This document shows positions 55,039-56,109 of a DNA stretch of 64,000 bases, piece by piece. The first letter of the stretch is position 1, and each line of letters begins with the position of its first letter. The notes under the pieces were generated by a model, which worked only from the letters and a program-made list of their open reading frames with translations, did not search any database and was not told where the DNA came from. A program made the position numbers and the translations under genes. Source of the DNA: Lucinisca nassula (lineage: Eukaryota; Mollusca; Bivalvia; Lucinida; Lucinidae); contig OY757024.1 of NCBI GenBank assembly GCA_963580285.1, positions 119,660,045 through 119,724,044 on the forward strand, read 5' to 3'.

Positions 55039-56088
55039 AGACTCGTAGCTTAAAGATCAAATGCAACGATTTTATCGTTTTCTTTAAAAAGTCATTGCAA
55101 GTTAAGGCCTTGTTTTACAGAACATGGCACTGAAAACCGCGTTGAAAAATTCCGTACGGTTTCAAAGATATTATGGCCTTTTGGTTTTCTAGTGTCTAGT
55201 TGTCATAACGTAAACTGTTCTTGCTGAAAAATGTGAATAGTTTTCGTGTTTGCATTATTTAAGCAAAAAAATTATCATATTTAGCAAAACTTTAATACTC
55301 AAAATTTTCACCATACATTAGTTTACGGATCGATTGTTTATCAATCAACCCAAAGTTATAAAACGCGGTAAGTTTTTCCATGCTGAAGTCCACGTGACTA
55401 TCCTCGATTTGTTGAAAAACCAGGTAACGGTTATCTAAAGAAAACAGCCTCGCCATTCTTAGCCGGATGCGTAAGAGCGTAGATATATCTATAGAATCTG
55501 GACCAATAGGTTGGTCTTGGCAAACAGTGTAGACGCAGGACGCTACGTCTGATAAGGTCTATGTTGTTTGCTTAAAAAGCTTGGAATGCATGAGTTTAAA
55601 TCTCAGCCCAGGACTATTTTCCGAGCCTACACTCAGAGCAAATCGACCCACCAGTGCTATCAGTGCTTTAACAACTGGAATCAGGGTTCTTATTCCAATG
55701 ACTGAGCCACATGCCTGTACCTCTGCAGCGTGGGTAGAATAGTCATTATAAGTAAAAATCTCGGGATTCTTTTGTTCTGAAATGACAAATAATAGTACCC
55801 ACCAACTGTTAGAGTAACCCCGGGAACCAAAGAACCGACCCAAGCTGTCTCTCCTTTGCCGCCTTTGTAGTAGTGCAGAAACTCCATATAGAAAATACCA
55901 AACGAATACACAATTCCATCAGCTATCACGTGGATCATAAAAGAACCAATCACAACCATCCATCCCCAGCCTCCATCCGGAGGAGCCGGAAGCGCATCAT
56001 CGTCAATTTCCTCAACTTCCAGTAGAGACTTCCGCTGACCTTCACCTACGCCATTACTCGTCGGTTTTTCCTTTTTCCCGCCTCCCAT
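9394..56088 (-). CDS. SLC16 (monocarboxylate transporter) family protein, five exons, 3' partial
   Basis: Minus-strand join of 56088-55803, 46142-45999, 36000-35374, 23402-23034 and 9519-9394, giving 517 codons plus one base. It encodes an MFS membrane transporter of the SLC16 family, most of whose known members carry monocarboxylates or related small solutes across the plasma membrane. Seen: PDGGWGW at residues 37-43 (family signature at TM1), ETAWVGS at 80-86, [12 protein letters not shown] at 160-171 (second signature), a hydrophilic loop at about 219-364 between the two six-helix halves, and SNTVGR in the C half. The MCT1 Asp302 position appears to be Asn419 while Arg423 is kept, and no Lys is seen at the MCT1 Lys38 position. 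That favours the non-MCT1-4 branch (for example MCT9/12/14-like) over a proton-lactate carrier; substrate unknown. All introns are phase 1. The start is the ATG at 56088. The last helices and stop codon lie outside the window. Confidence 0.9.
9546..9783 (+). mobile_element. GC-rich MITE with inverted ends (copy 2)
   Basis: Terminal inverted repeats GGGCCCCGTCAAGCGA and TCGCTTGGCGGGGCTT. Same family as 7158-7402 but in the opposite orientation. Possible ATATG target duplication at both sides. Sits in intron 4 immediately upstream of exon 5. Confidence 0.7.
9898..10256 (+). mobile_element. SINE-B copy, interrupted
   Basis: Starts GGGGCTTGAAGAAATATATG; carries GGGCTGCATGATGCTTCCA, CCGCTTAGAGGATCT, GAAACCAATAGGG in reverse sense, and an AAACAAACAAACA tail. 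About 58 bp at roughly 10000-10058 are foreign to the family and split GAGGATCTA from AAGCCTGTCC. Confidence 0.75.
10257..10685. other. Intron 4 sequence, nothing recognised
   Basis: No repeat family of this window and no coding signal; overlapping short minus frames lack recognisable residues. Confidence 0.4.
10686..11960 (-). repeat. YLDD-element 3' tails, two reverse copies
   Basis: Copy one, 10686-10930, and copy two, about 11190-11725, share CCTCGCCCTTACTT, CTCATCAGTGCAACATCTC, GAGGACTCGACAGCAAGAAA and GGCACCAACCA. The second also has ATCAGGAATCGATACAATTA, the conserved tail end, and a poly-G tract near 11478. Further decayed pieces run to about 11960. Both match the tail at 17342-18250 in reverse. 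Confidence 0.7.
12262..12500 (+). mobile_element. Degenerate TTAACCCAT MITE with GTGTAGA-type hairpin
   Basis: TTAACCCATATATGA at the left, GGAGTGGACCATTTC inside, then GGCCCAGATCAGCAG facing a decayed right arm ending CACTGTTTGTCAATGTCCC. Same layout as 48905-49137 and 58766-58977, but the hairpin pairing is largely lost. Confidence 0.55.
12535..13442 (+). mobile_element. Minisatellite-bearing element with ACGG tract
   Basis: Three to four units of roughly 180 bp share GTGACCTTGACCTCAAGGTC, GGGACATGCATCAATGAAAT and AACTTTAACCAAA. They are followed by an ACGG/ACGA microsatellite (about 13337-13400) and a foldback (AACCCCCATAGCATAC / GTATGCCGGGGG, about 13405-13438). Same order of parts as the pearl-like elements (core, microsatellite, hairpin) but unrelated sequence, so probably another non-autonomous Helentron-type family. 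Confidence 0.65.
13735..15560 (-). mobile_element. Minisatellite-bearing element, reverse orientation
   Basis: A CTGTCTGTCCGTCCG tract at the left leads into four units (starting about 13835, 14130, 14575 and 14880). Each has ACCCGTTTGTGAAAATTGG, GCATACTGATAGATATCAA, the palindrome TAGCCTCGCCGAGGCGA and GGTCACATGACCAAAATGG. Unit length varies because some units carry an extra block with ACCCTGGGTTGACCTTGACC. Ends near 15545 with GCATCCGGCGGGTCGTGCA. The microsatellite is on the left, so it reads in reverse relative to the other elements. Confidence 0.65.
15566..15924. other. AT-rich intron 4 sequence, nothing recognised
   Basis: No family shared with the rest of the window was seen; the short minus frame at 15636-15860 has no recognisable motif. 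Confidence 0.4.
15940..17341 (+). pseudogene. Reverse transcriptase with YLDD motif, frameshifted
   Basis: The longest frame is 16217-17248 (343 aa). Seen: [10 protein letters not shown] at residues 15-24 with the motif A Asp, GIPMGTNCA at 97-105, and the catalytic SYLDDLL at 141-147. FPFLDGDVP and IRFARVCS follow. The N-terminal part is broken: [12 protein letters not shown] is read at about 16027-16062, and later pieces ([26 protein letters not shown]) lie in other frames. Compared with the reverse copy at 21295-22195, two extra A's in the A-run near 17140-17147 shift the C terminus; the ancestral frame continues to the stop at about 17341. DFSTLYT and YLDD recall Penelope-like RTs, but this placement is tentative. 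No endonuclease domain was seen. Confidence 0.8.
17784..18098 (-). mobile_element. SINE-A, complete, with 15-bp target duplication
   Basis: CATTTTGTTGGAAAG flanks it exactly at 17769-17783 and 18099-18113. Reverse strand: tRNA-like head with GTAGCCTAGTCGGATGCG and B box GGGTTCGACTCCCGCC, a body, then AACAAACAAACAAA. Inserted in the tail of the YLDD element, so younger than it. Confidence 0.92.
18251..18985 (+). repeat. Second YLDD-element tail, direct repeat
   Basis: Repeats the C-terminal RT end from TATAAATAAAAAGATTGGG through ACCGAATCACGGTTGGCAAC and the tail blocks to TGATCGATTCCTGATCGTTG. Lies immediately after the first copy in the same orientation. Confidence 0.75.
19125..19335 (-). 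repeat. YLDD-element tail fragment
   Basis: Reverse-sense match: GACAAGAAAGGGAAAGAAAC, AAGGACTGTTACTTTCCC, CCGCCTTGGAACGATCAG. The fragment is interrupted by the dimeric palindrome to its right; CACGTGGCCACAATCCTCGC resumes at about 19561. Confidence 0.65.
19344..19531. repeat. Tandem dimer of a 94-bp palindrome
   Basis: Two 94-bp copies (19344-19437 and 19438-19531), each a near-perfect foldback. CATTCTACATAAATCTACAG and CGGGCCGTTAGCGG on one arm pair with their complements on the other around a CTACC loop. I see one mismatch per stem. Confidence 0.9.
19611..20226 (+). mobile_element. Palindromic MITE with triplicated hairpin
   Basis: Three tandem units of about 125 bp (starts about 19611, 19739 and 19866). 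Each has AGAGGATCTTACATGAGTG, AAACGAGTTGAGGA, a GGGATAAAATGCGAGGC..GCATTTTATCCC stem and a CTCAACGAGTTTAAT arm. A unique 3' part follows with CGACGTCGTTAAGGACGTCG, TTAATCCACTAGTGGATTA and GCGACGTCATATGAT. Relatives lie at 22268-22745 and 56378-56745. Confidence 0.8.
20228..20935 (-). repeat. YLDD-element end and tail, reverse copy
   Basis: Carries CATGAAGGATTTCTAAC, GGACTCGACAGCATGAAA, the RT-end complement GTTGTACCCAATATTTTTA, and ATCAGGAATCGATACAATTA. More diverged than the copy at 21295. Confidence 0.65.
20936..21125 (+). repeat. YLDD-element tail, opposite orientation to neighbour
   Basis: CGGTTTATTTTTTATGGTTTG, GATGTTTCCATTAGGGTCTA, GTATCGATTCCTGATCATTG. With the preceding reverse copy it forms a large inverted arrangement. 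Confidence 0.65.
21295..22195 (-). repeat. YLDD-element C-terminal RT and tail, reverse copy
   Basis: On the minus strand, from about 22190, it reads RT C-terminal residues equivalent to 17050-17341 without the A-run shift, then the whole tail, ending with TAGAAGTAAAACAAAGATCA at 21299 on the plus strand. This copy shows the ancestral frame of the RT end. It includes a poly-G tract at about 21572-21586. Confidence 0.72.
22268..22745 (+). mobile_element. Palindromic MITE, two hairpin units
   Basis: Same family as 19611-20226. AAACGAGTTGAGGAAAAGGG and GCATTTTATCCCTTTTCC stems occur twice, followed by the CGACGTCGTTAAGGACG and GCGACGTCATATGAT segment. The second stem is decayed (GATGCGATGC). 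Confidence 0.75.
23034..23402 (-). CDS. SLC16 gene, coding exon 4
   Basis: Acceptor CGATTTCAG ends at 23403; donor G|GTGAGTAT at 23033. Phase 1 at both ends. Encodes residues 353-475: [17 protein letters not shown] (start of the C-terminal half), [30 protein letters not shown] and [13 protein letters not shown]. In the alignment I can make by eye, the MCT1 Asp302/Arg306 pair corresponds to Asn419/Arg423. Confidence 0.92.
23636..25626 (+). mobile_element. Pearl-like element in intron 3
   Basis: Opens CAAGAGGGCCCAGGGGCCC and GCTCACCTGATCCAA, with about eleven core units of about 165 bp. A GTGTGTGT plus poly-G tract replaces a unit's GC block at about 24551-24582. Then the unique 3' segment, an ACGC/ACGG microsatellite (about 25527-25575) and the terminal hairpin AGCTCACCTT..CAGGTGAGCT. 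It begins 234 bp upstream of exon 4's acceptor in gene orientation. Confidence 0.82.
25627..26060. other. Intron 3 sequence, nothing recognised
   Basis: AT-rich; the overlapping short frames on the two strands have no recognisable domain. Confidence 0.4.
26061..26410. mobile_element. MITE-F: pogo/mariner-like ends plus long hairpin
   Basis: CAGTCGAACTTCAATGGCTC at the left and its near-complement ending GGTTCTACTG at the right, flanked by TA. The interior is a near-perfect foldback: GTATGCTGTGTGTACTC, CGCCTCATCGAGGCG apex, GAGTACACACAGCATAC. TA target and CAGT ends are typical of Tc1/mariner/pogo non-autonomous elements. Confidence 0.82.
26565..27092 (-). repeat. YLDD-element tail, reverse copy
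   Basis: From TAGAAGTAAAACAAAGATCA to GAGACAGAGCATCAGG; closely similar to 21299-21830. Confidence 0.75.
27219..27412. mobile_element. Short MITE with TTGTTCAAA ends
   Basis: GGCCAGTTGTTCAAAACTAA at the left and CTTTGAACAACTGGACC at the right are terminal inverted repeats. Sub-terminal GTTAGCTAACG and CTCGTTAAGCTGACGAG also relate. No coding capacity. Confidence 0.7.
27413..28032. other. Intron 3 sequence with one short hairpin
   Basis: Mostly unrecognised. CCTTTTTCCAAGGC and GCCTTGGAAAAAGTGG near 27574-27609 can form a short stem. Confidence 0.4.
28033..28338 (-). mobile_element. SINE-B copy, reverse
   Basis: AACGTCCCCATCAACACTGT to CTTCAAGCC, with GAAACCAATAGGGTTTATAA. GATTTGACATTGAGATGACA is partly duplicated near 28115-28145. 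Confidence 0.78.
28600..29112 (+). repeat. YLDD-element tail, forward copy
   Basis: GGAGTCTAACTGTTGGTTTT, GAGATGTTGCACTGATGAGT, AAGGGCGAGGATTGTGGCC, a poly-C tract at about 28806-28825, and the end GTATCGATTCCTGATCTTTG. Confidence 0.75.
29225..29665. mobile_element. Foldback element M, copy 1
   Basis: Left flank CTTGCACACTAGACAAGG and TGTTCTGACCCTGGTGTTCC is shared with 42455-42540. The hairpin (about 29473-29640) has tips AAGAATCCAATATGG and CATATAAGATTCTTAT, identical in kind to 42659-42815. Its stem (GGGTGTGAGGGGTGGAT, TCCGTCCCTCGGGA) is different sequence. Apex CTCGGCAAGCCTCG. Confidence 0.78.
29717..30067. repeat. Foldback flanked by 60-bp direct repeats
   Basis: AATAAAGAACGCCT..GCAAGCAAAGCTCGCAA occurs at 29717-29780 and again at about 30002-30065. 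Between them is a stem of AATTTCGTATTGGCCCAGTT, ACAGGTCC and GTATTGGC arms around CGAGGCCGAAGGCCGAGG (about 29795-29912). Confidence 0.75.
30092..30262. mobile_element. MITE-K, copy 1
   Basis: TATTTATCAGTCACACCCTA, TTAATTGCATTGTAGCAC, then a stem GACCTGATAAA / TTTATCAGGTC around CTATCTCGGGGCAAGTGAGC, and GCAAAAATGTAAGTGTATA at the right. Abuts the satellite element that starts at 30264. Confidence 0.68.
30264..33680 (+). mobile_element. Satellite-core element with pearl-like ends
   Basis: Opens CAAGAGGGCCCACAGGGCCC and TTCGCTCACCTG. Ends with ACGC/ACGG microsatellite (about 33580-33625), GTGATCACAAAAGCTCACCT and CAGGTGAGCT, the same termini as the elements at 2451, 4317 and 23636. Its cores differ: about 30310-30850 has units with AACATTCCTGTGAAGTTT; about 31090-32540 has units of about 140 bp (GATGATCATTCTGAGCAAGT, GACCTACTGACCTACTTTTT); about 32550-33570 has units of about 165 bp (GCAATTTTTGCCCTTTCAGG, GATATGGCTG). 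No protein. In intron 3. Confidence 0.8.
33684..34115. mobile_element. MITE-J pair split by MITE-K
   Basis: A right half of J (33684-33780) and a complete J (33957-34115) flank K at 33781-33957. Complete J: GAATACCAGATTCGTGTCC, GATATCAAGTTTATCAGG, GTAGAATCG, apex CTCGGCAAGCCTCG, and complementary arms to ACACGAACCTGGTATTC. K has ends CTATTTATCAG and CTGATAAATAG. J-K-J implies insertion of K into or between J copies. Confidence 0.72.
34461..34530. repeat. GTGTAGA-type hairpin, apex GACTGCTCC
   Basis: GCAAACAGTGTGGACC, CAGATCAGACTGCTCC, loop TCTA, GGAGCAGTCTGAT, GGTCCACATTGTTTGC. Nearly perfect stem. See the cluster finding for the family. Preceded by AT-rich sequence with CGATACGAACGTG and TTTATCATACC motifs. 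Confidence 0.85.
34650..34775. repeat. Palindrome with CCCTCGGGCC apex
   Basis: CATATCAGCCCTCG repeated, apex GGGCCTTCGGCCC, then CGAGGGCTGATATGGG twice; outer arms ATGACAATTTTCATATCAT and GGTATGAAAAATGCCATATG. Foldback MITE. Confidence 0.75.
34790..35373. other. Intron 3 sequence just after exon 3, nothing recognised
   Basis: AT-rich and unrelated to the other repeats here. The short minus frame over 35152-35523 partly reads through the exon 3 donor in another frame. Confidence 0.4.
35374..36000 (-). CDS. SLC16 gene, coding exon 3 (large exon with central loop)
   Basis: Acceptor CTAATTTCAG ends at 36001; donor G|GTAATATG at 35373. Phase 1 both sides. Encodes residues 144-352: [68 protein letters not shown] (helices 4-6), then a long Lys/Ser/Pro-rich cytosolic loop from [12 protein letters not shown] (about 217-228). 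A large exon carrying helices 4-6 and the loop fits known SLC16 gene structure. Confidence 0.93.
36100..36545. mobile_element. Foldback MITE with AACAAATCACAG ends
   Basis: TGCAACAAATCACAGCTC near 36132 and CACAACAAATCACAGTTAG near 36521. The inner stem is GTAGACAAATCACAAGCG / CGCTCGTGATTTGTCTAC (about 36450-36500). GACGTCA motifs recur near 36160-36240. It lies about 100 bp upstream of exon 3's acceptor in gene orientation. Confidence 0.6.
36608..36869. mobile_element. MITE-E copy 1
   Basis: Ends ATCACGAAAACATGCCT and AGGCGTGTTTTCGTAAT; decayed central foldback CGCCTCGATGAGGCG with GAAATAAGAAAAAT arms. Representative of the most abundant MITE here. Confidence 0.75.
36870..37084. repeat. Hairpin with CGCCTCGCCGAGGCG apex
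   Basis: TTGTGGATATTTGTTAGAAT and its complement around CGCCTCGCCGAGGCG (about 36957-37018), with AAGAAACGAATA / ATTTGTTTCTTGG arms. Related to 54055-54142 and lies directly between two MITE-E copies. Confidence 0.7.
37085..37364. mobile_element. MITE-E copy 2
   Basis: ATTACGAAAACACGCCTAT at the left, TATAGGTGTGTTTTCGAAAT at the right. Perfect-looking core CGTTAGAACCACCTCATCGA with GGCGGTTCTAACGAGTACCC, and GAGCAGAAATAAGAAAAAT. Confidence 0.82.
37577..37877 (-). mobile_element. SINE-B copy, reverse
   Basis: TGTTTGTTTTTTGTTAAGG head (tail in its own sense), AACGTCCCCGTCAACACTAT, GAAACCAATAGGGTTTATAA, CATGGACGGTCCGACTCGCA. Confidence 0.82.
37931..38182. repeat. Two GTGTAGA-type hairpins
   Basis: 37931-37997: GTAGACCCTGATTAGACGCC, apex GCGGAACGC, right arm complementary. 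38106-38182: GTGTAGATCCTGATCAGATG, GCT..AGCCATCCGAT, GGATCTACACTGTTTG. The two have different but self-matching tips. Confidence 0.85.
38522..38600. repeat. GACTGTTC-type hairpin, solo copy
   Basis: AAGACCACCATTGGGACTGT and TTCTAAAGTGGTCTT pair with AAGACCACTTTTGAACAGT and CCCAAAGATGGTCT. Same stem as the ends of the array at 47640-48280 and as 59286-59360. Confidence 0.8.
38719..39006 (+). mobile_element. SINE-A, complete, with 12-bp target duplication
   Basis: TACTCTATATTG flanks at 38707-38718 and 39007-39018. Head GCCGGCCTCGGTGGCTCAGT (A box) and GGGTTCGACTCCCGCC (B box). The anticodon-arm-like CTGACTGGTGATCAG would place GGT as anticodon (tRNA-Thr-like; inference). Body with TCAGTTTCTGGCGAAAGAAT and end GTGTTGACTGGGCCGTTAAA. 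Possibly related to RUDI-type V-SINEs of molluscs. Confidence 0.93.
39084..39372 (-). mobile_element. SINE-B, complete, with 8-bp target duplication
   Basis: TTGTTTAG flanks at 39076-39083 and 39373-39380. Internal matches to the family: AACGTCCCCGTCAACATT, CCAATAGGGTTTATAAGCAT, CATGGAAGCATCGTGCAGC. Confidence 0.85.
39530..39833. mobile_element. MITE-E copy 3
   Basis: ATCACGAAAACACGCCTA and TATAGGCGTGTTTTCGTAAT ends; core AACCGCCTCAATGAGGCG. A poly-T/poly-G tract lies at 39757-39790. Confidence 0.82.
39982..41130 (+). pseudogene. Non-LTR reverse transcriptase fragment (Jockey/CR1-like)
   Basis: Open from at least 39994 to the stop at 41130 (378 aa). [13 protein letters not shown] at residues 14-26 (motif A, catalytic Asp), [11 protein letters not shown] at 71-81 (motif B), FADDTTFH at 103-110 (motif C, FADD), KLLGLIID near 178, and a C-terminal [24 protein letters not shown] segment typical of the region after RT in Jockey/CR1-type LINEs. 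The frame is intact over this part but lacks the endonuclease and N-terminal RT, so it is not an autonomous gene. The ATG at 39994 is probably not a real start, since frame and similarity extend upstream to about 39982. Confidence 0.87.
41173..41592. mobile_element. Insert in LINE 3' region, GC-shifted MITE-E-like foldback
   Basis: TTTTGTAAGG flanks at 41163-41172 and 41593-41602. The right part aligns with MITE-E: TTGTGGGCACCCGTGG for TTGTGGGTACTCGTTA, CCTCGGCGAGGCGG for CCTCGATGAGGCGG, TTTTGGGCGGAGATG for TTTTGAGCAGAAATA. Most differences are A to G. The left 100 bp (GCGATCGCGTAGCGTCCGAG) is not recognised. Confidence 0.65.
41940..42310. mobile_element. Two partial MITE-E copies
   Basis: 41940-42140: TTGTGGGTGCTCGTTAGAAA, TGAGGCGGTTCTAACGAGTA, a poly-G tract, and TTCACGTGATGTG end (the E-b type). 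The apex has lost several bases. 42155-42310: GATTGTGGATGCTCAGTAG, CCTCATTGAGGCGG, GAGTACCCACAATC. Confidence 0.7.
42455..42820. mobile_element. Foldback element M, copy 2
   Basis: Shares GCACACAAGACAAGGAAATC and TGTTCTGACCCTGGTGTTCC with 29225-29300, and the tips AAGAATCCAATATGG / CCATATCAGATTCTTAT. Its stem is different: GGTTCTGTTGTAGATGGGCG, TTTCCAACCCTCGGGATGAC, GCTGAGCGGAACC, with apex CTCGGCGTAGCCTCGG. The stem is about 70 bp and close to perfect. Confidence 0.85.
42957..43020. repeat. Poly-T / poly-G low-complexity tract
   Basis: Two long T runs separated by GTTGTTG, then eleven G. Inside a short satellite fragment (about 42790-43110) with GACCTTGAAAGTCAA and TTGTACCAAGTTTGACTAAA twice. 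Confidence 0.85.
43107..43270 (-). mobile_element. SINE-B, truncated reverse copy
   Basis: Begins abruptly at ATAGGGTTTATAAGCATGGA and runs to TTCTTCAAGCCCAGATGG. The 3' half of the SINE is missing. Confidence 0.75.
43445..43645. mobile_element. MITE-E-b copy, decayed
   Basis: ATCACGTTTACGAGCCCGTG end, GTGTGGGTACTAAAGAGCAC, CCCACAGTCTATGTTTG. The apex is shortened to AAAGAGC; no CCTCG loop remains. Confidence 0.6.
43648..44332. mobile_element. MITE-E copy with two nested insertions
   Basis: ATCACGAAAACACGCCTATA at the left and GGCGTGTTTTCGTAATG at the right. A SINE-B (43723-44028) interrupts GGTTTACAGTGG; a second hairpin (about 44082-44147, CAATCTGATTGAAACCCGAT / ATCGGATTTTAATCAGATTG) interrupts the left stem arm before GATTGTGGGTACTCGTTAGA. 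Confidence 0.83.
43723..44028 (-). mobile_element. SINE-B, complete, with 12-bp target duplication
   Basis: GGTTTACAGTGG flanks at 43711-43722 and 44029-44040. Reverse orientation: TTTGTTTGTTTGTTTGATTT, AACGTCCTCGTCAACACTGT, CCAATAGGGTTTATTAGCAT, GCCCCTATGGCGGGGGCC. Best-preserved SINE-B of the window. Confidence 0.92.
44522..45072. mobile_element. MITE-F with nested second MITE
   Basis: Ends CAGTCGAAATTCGATGGCTC and GAGCCATTCAAGTTCTACTA. The central hairpin GTATGCTGTGTGTGCTCATT..GTACACACAACATAC has a duplicated apex (CGCCTCGATTCGCCTCATCGAGGCG). Another element is inserted at 44793-44979. Confidence 0.8.
44793..44979. mobile_element. Pogo-like MITE nested in MITE-F
   Basis: Inverted ends CAATCGACTCTCGTTATCTC and GAGAGAAAGAGAGTCGACTG, flanked by TA. 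TA target and CA..TG ends with an ACTCTCGTT motif are typical of pogo/Tigger-type elements. Confidence 0.78.
45109..45454. mobile_element. MITE-F, intact copy
   Basis: CAGTAGAACTTCAATGGCTC and GAGCTATCGAAGTTCTACTG ends, TA on both sides. Perfect-looking foldback GTATGCTGTGTGTACTCATT, CGATTCTAATGAGTACACAC. Confidence 0.86.
45654..45806 (+). mobile_element. SINE-A, 3'-truncated
   Basis: GCCGGCATCGGTAGCTCAGT, GGACGCGGGTTCGATACCTG, TCTCTCCCTTCCGCTGATTC; breaks off at about 45803 before the tail. A hairpin follows immediately. Confidence 0.82.
45815..45881. repeat. GTGTAGA-type hairpin, apex GATGGCTTC
   Basis: AAACAATGAAGATCCAGATC, AGATGGCTTC, loop TTAT, GAAGCCATCT, GATCAGGATCTACATTGTTT. Fully complementary tip that differs from the usual GACGCCGC. 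Confidence 0.85.
45999..46142 (-). CDS. SLC16 gene, coding exon 2
   Basis: 144 nt. Acceptor TCATTTTCAG ends at 46143; donor G|GTAAGTCA at 45998. Phase 1 both sides. Encodes residues 96-143: [48 protein letters not shown], i.e. helices 2-4 of the N-terminal half. The 144-nt length and position match the short second coding exon common in SLC16 genes. Confidence 0.93.
46199..46740. repeat. Low-complexity poly-T and GGTA-rich tract
   Basis: Poly-T at about 46199-46223, then GGGTA/GGTATG-rich sequence (GTAGGGGTAAGGGATGG). The long minus frames here (46183-46518 and 46233-46454) are Pro/Thr/Leu-rich readings of this bias, not proteins. Confidence 0.7.
46806..47062 (+). mobile_element. SINE-C, complete, tRNA-headed with AAT tail
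   Basis: TATGAAGGGGTGCA (46792-46805) and TATGAAGGGGTACA (47063-47076) are target duplications with one mismatch. Head GCCTCCGTGGCCTAGTGGAT (A box) and GTGGTTTGAGCCTCG (B box); body TTTTTCACCGGGTACTCCGG, GATTAACGATCGGCTCGAT; (AAT)n tail. Confidence 0.9.
47155..47221. repeat. GTGTAGA-type hairpin, decayed
   Basis: GGCAAACATTGCAGGCCCAG, ATCAGATGCCGTAGAACGAG, GCGTCTGAT; the outer right arm has several mismatches. Confidence 0.75.
47310..47577. mobile_element. MITE-E copy
   Basis: GCCGATACAAATACATTGTA, GATTGTGGGTACACGTTAGA, CGCCTCGATGAGGCG, TAACGAGTACCCACAATCTA, TATAGGCGTGTTTTCGTGA. The left terminal repeat is shortened. Confidence 0.82.
47640..48280. repeat. Array of GACTGTTCAAAAGTGG half-stems
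   Basis: About 20 degenerate direct repeats built from GGACTGTTCAAAAGTGGTCT and ACCACCTTTG, with spacings of roughly 25-50 bp. It closes with an inverted piece, AGACCATTTTTTAACAGTCC (about 48239-48270). The same two modules form complete hairpins at 38522 and 59286. Confidence 0.8.
48500..48690 (+). mobile_element. SINE-A, degenerate copy
   Basis: CAGCTCAGTCGGAGGTGAAC (internal loss in the head), GTCGCGGGTTCGATACCTGT, CATTCCCTCCCTTCCGC, and a shortened tail GGGTTGACTCGGCCGTAACG. Confidence 0.72.
48905..49137. mobile_element. TTAACCCA MITE containing GTGTAGA-type hairpin
   Basis: TTAACCCAAATATGACAATG at the left, CATTTATGGGTTAA at the right. The hairpin at 49033-49100 has tip CCCCGCGGTTCGCGG. 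Shows that the hairpin is the 3' part of a larger element with TTAACCCA ends. Confidence 0.75.
49195..49260. repeat. MITE-F hairpin remnant
   Basis: GTGCCTCATCGAGGCGATTC, TAATGAGTCACACAACATAC. Left half of the foldback largely lost. Confidence 0.6.
49330..49763. other. T-rich intron 1 sequence, nothing recognised
   Basis: Poly-T runs at about 49498-49511 and 49611-49631; otherwise no shared family or coding signal. Confidence 0.45.
49778..50070 (+). mobile_element. SINE-A, complete, with 14-bp target duplication
   Basis: ACCTAGCGGAATAT flanks at 49764-49777 and 50071-50084. Head GGCCGGCCTCGGTAGCTCAG and B box GGGTTCGATACCTGCC; tail CAAACAAACAAAA. Confidence 0.93.
50195..50474. mobile_element. 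MITE-E-b copy
   Basis: CATCACGTGAACAAGTCCGT at the left, GGGTGTGTTATCGTAATG at the right. Perfect-looking core GTGGGTACTCGTTAGAACCG, CCTCAATGAGG. Close relative at 63641-63919. Confidence 0.83.
50510..50615. repeat. Foldback with CGCCAAGCCTCG apex
   Basis: TCTCACACGATTGGTCATTT, CTTATGAAACTCG, CGTTTCATAAG, ATGAAATGAAGACTCGCGTG, then AGATCCTCTATT. The end resembles the terminal AGAGGATCTTACATG of the MITE at 19611. Confidence 0.75.
50786..51185. repeat. Two GTGTAGA-type hairpins
   Basis: 50786-50853: GTGCAGGCCCAGATCAGACG, CCACAGAACGCGGCGTCTAA. 51118-51185: near-perfect AGTGCAGGCCCAGATCAGAC, GCCGCAGAACGCGGC, GTCTGATCAGGGCCTGCGCT. Here the outer stem uses GCAGGCCC/GGGCCTGC instead of GTAGACCC/GGGTCTAC: paired differences again. 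Confidence 0.87.
51418..51640 (+). mobile_element. SINE-B, diverged copy
   Basis: GGGCTGCATGGTGCTG, GGTGCGAGTCGGATCATTCC, CATTTCGCCTCAATGTCGGG, GTGTTGAGGGGACGTAAAAC. Clearly older than the other copies. Confidence 0.7.
51842..51945. repeat. Two broken GTGTAGA-type hairpins
   Basis: TAGATCCTGATCAGATGCTG at 51844 and TAGACCCTGATCAGACGCCG at 51906; each has lost most of its right arm, so they no longer fold well. Confidence 0.65.
52180..52455 (-). mobile_element. SINE-B copy, reverse
   Basis: AACGTCCCCGTCAACATTAT, GGAGACGTTGCTTCCAATTC, CATGGACGGTCCAACTTGCA; a deletion has removed part of the TCGGTTTCAGCTCTG block. Confidence 0.78.
52614..52887. mobile_element. MITE-E copy
   Basis: GGAAAACACACCTATACAAA, GCGGATACTCGTCAGGACCG, CCTCATCGAGG, GGTTCTAACGAGTACCCACG, GGGCGTGTTTCGGTGATG. 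Confidence 0.8.
53109..53428 (-). mobile_element. SINE-B copy, reverse
   Basis: TTGTTTTGTTTGTTTGTTTG, ACGTCCCCGTCAACACTGTA, CATTGAGATGAAATGACATT; a short local duplication AGCATGGAGAGATGAGCATG at about 53269-53288. Confidence 0.8.
53648..53775 (+). repeat. YLDD-element tail end
   Basis: GCTGTTTCCATTAGGGTCTA, GGTGTCTCTGATGGGAGCTG, ATTCCTGATCATTGCC, ending CTACTTCTA. Confidence 0.7.
53776..54962. other. Intron 1 sequence with one hairpin
   Basis: Mostly unrecognised. One near-perfect foldback at about 54055-54142: ACATATGTTGTGGATACTTG, CGCCTCAATGAGGCG, CAAGTACCCACAACATATGT. GACCGATATCGATGCCGGTG near 54850 resembles the CGGGCCGACAGCGAT repeat at 57268. Confidence 0.5.
54963..55036. repeat. (TC)n microsatellite
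   Basis: About 37 uninterrupted TC dinucleotides. Confidence 0.97.
55518..55570. repeat. GTGTAGA-type hairpin, shortened
   Basis: GGCAAACAGTGTAGACGCAG, GACGCTACGTC, TGATAAGGTCTATGTTGTTT. The apex is GACGCTACGTC rather than GACGCCGC, and part of the left arm is deleted. Confidence 0.75.
55803..56088 (-). CDS. SLC16 gene, coding exon 1 (start)
   Basis: ATG at 56088-56086; donor G|GTGGGTAC at 55802; leaves phase 1. Encodes residues 1-95: a Lys/Gly-rich cytosolic N terminus, [18 protein letters not shown], helix 1 ([20 protein letters not shown]), then [16 protein letters not shown]. No upstream in-frame ATG fits better. A plausible acceptor (CTGCTTTCAG ending at 56129) lies 40 bp upstream, so the exon probably starts there and a further 5' UTR exon lies to the right. 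Confidence 0.93.
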
Positions 56089-56109
56089 GTTTCTTCATCG
56101 GAGTTCTAC

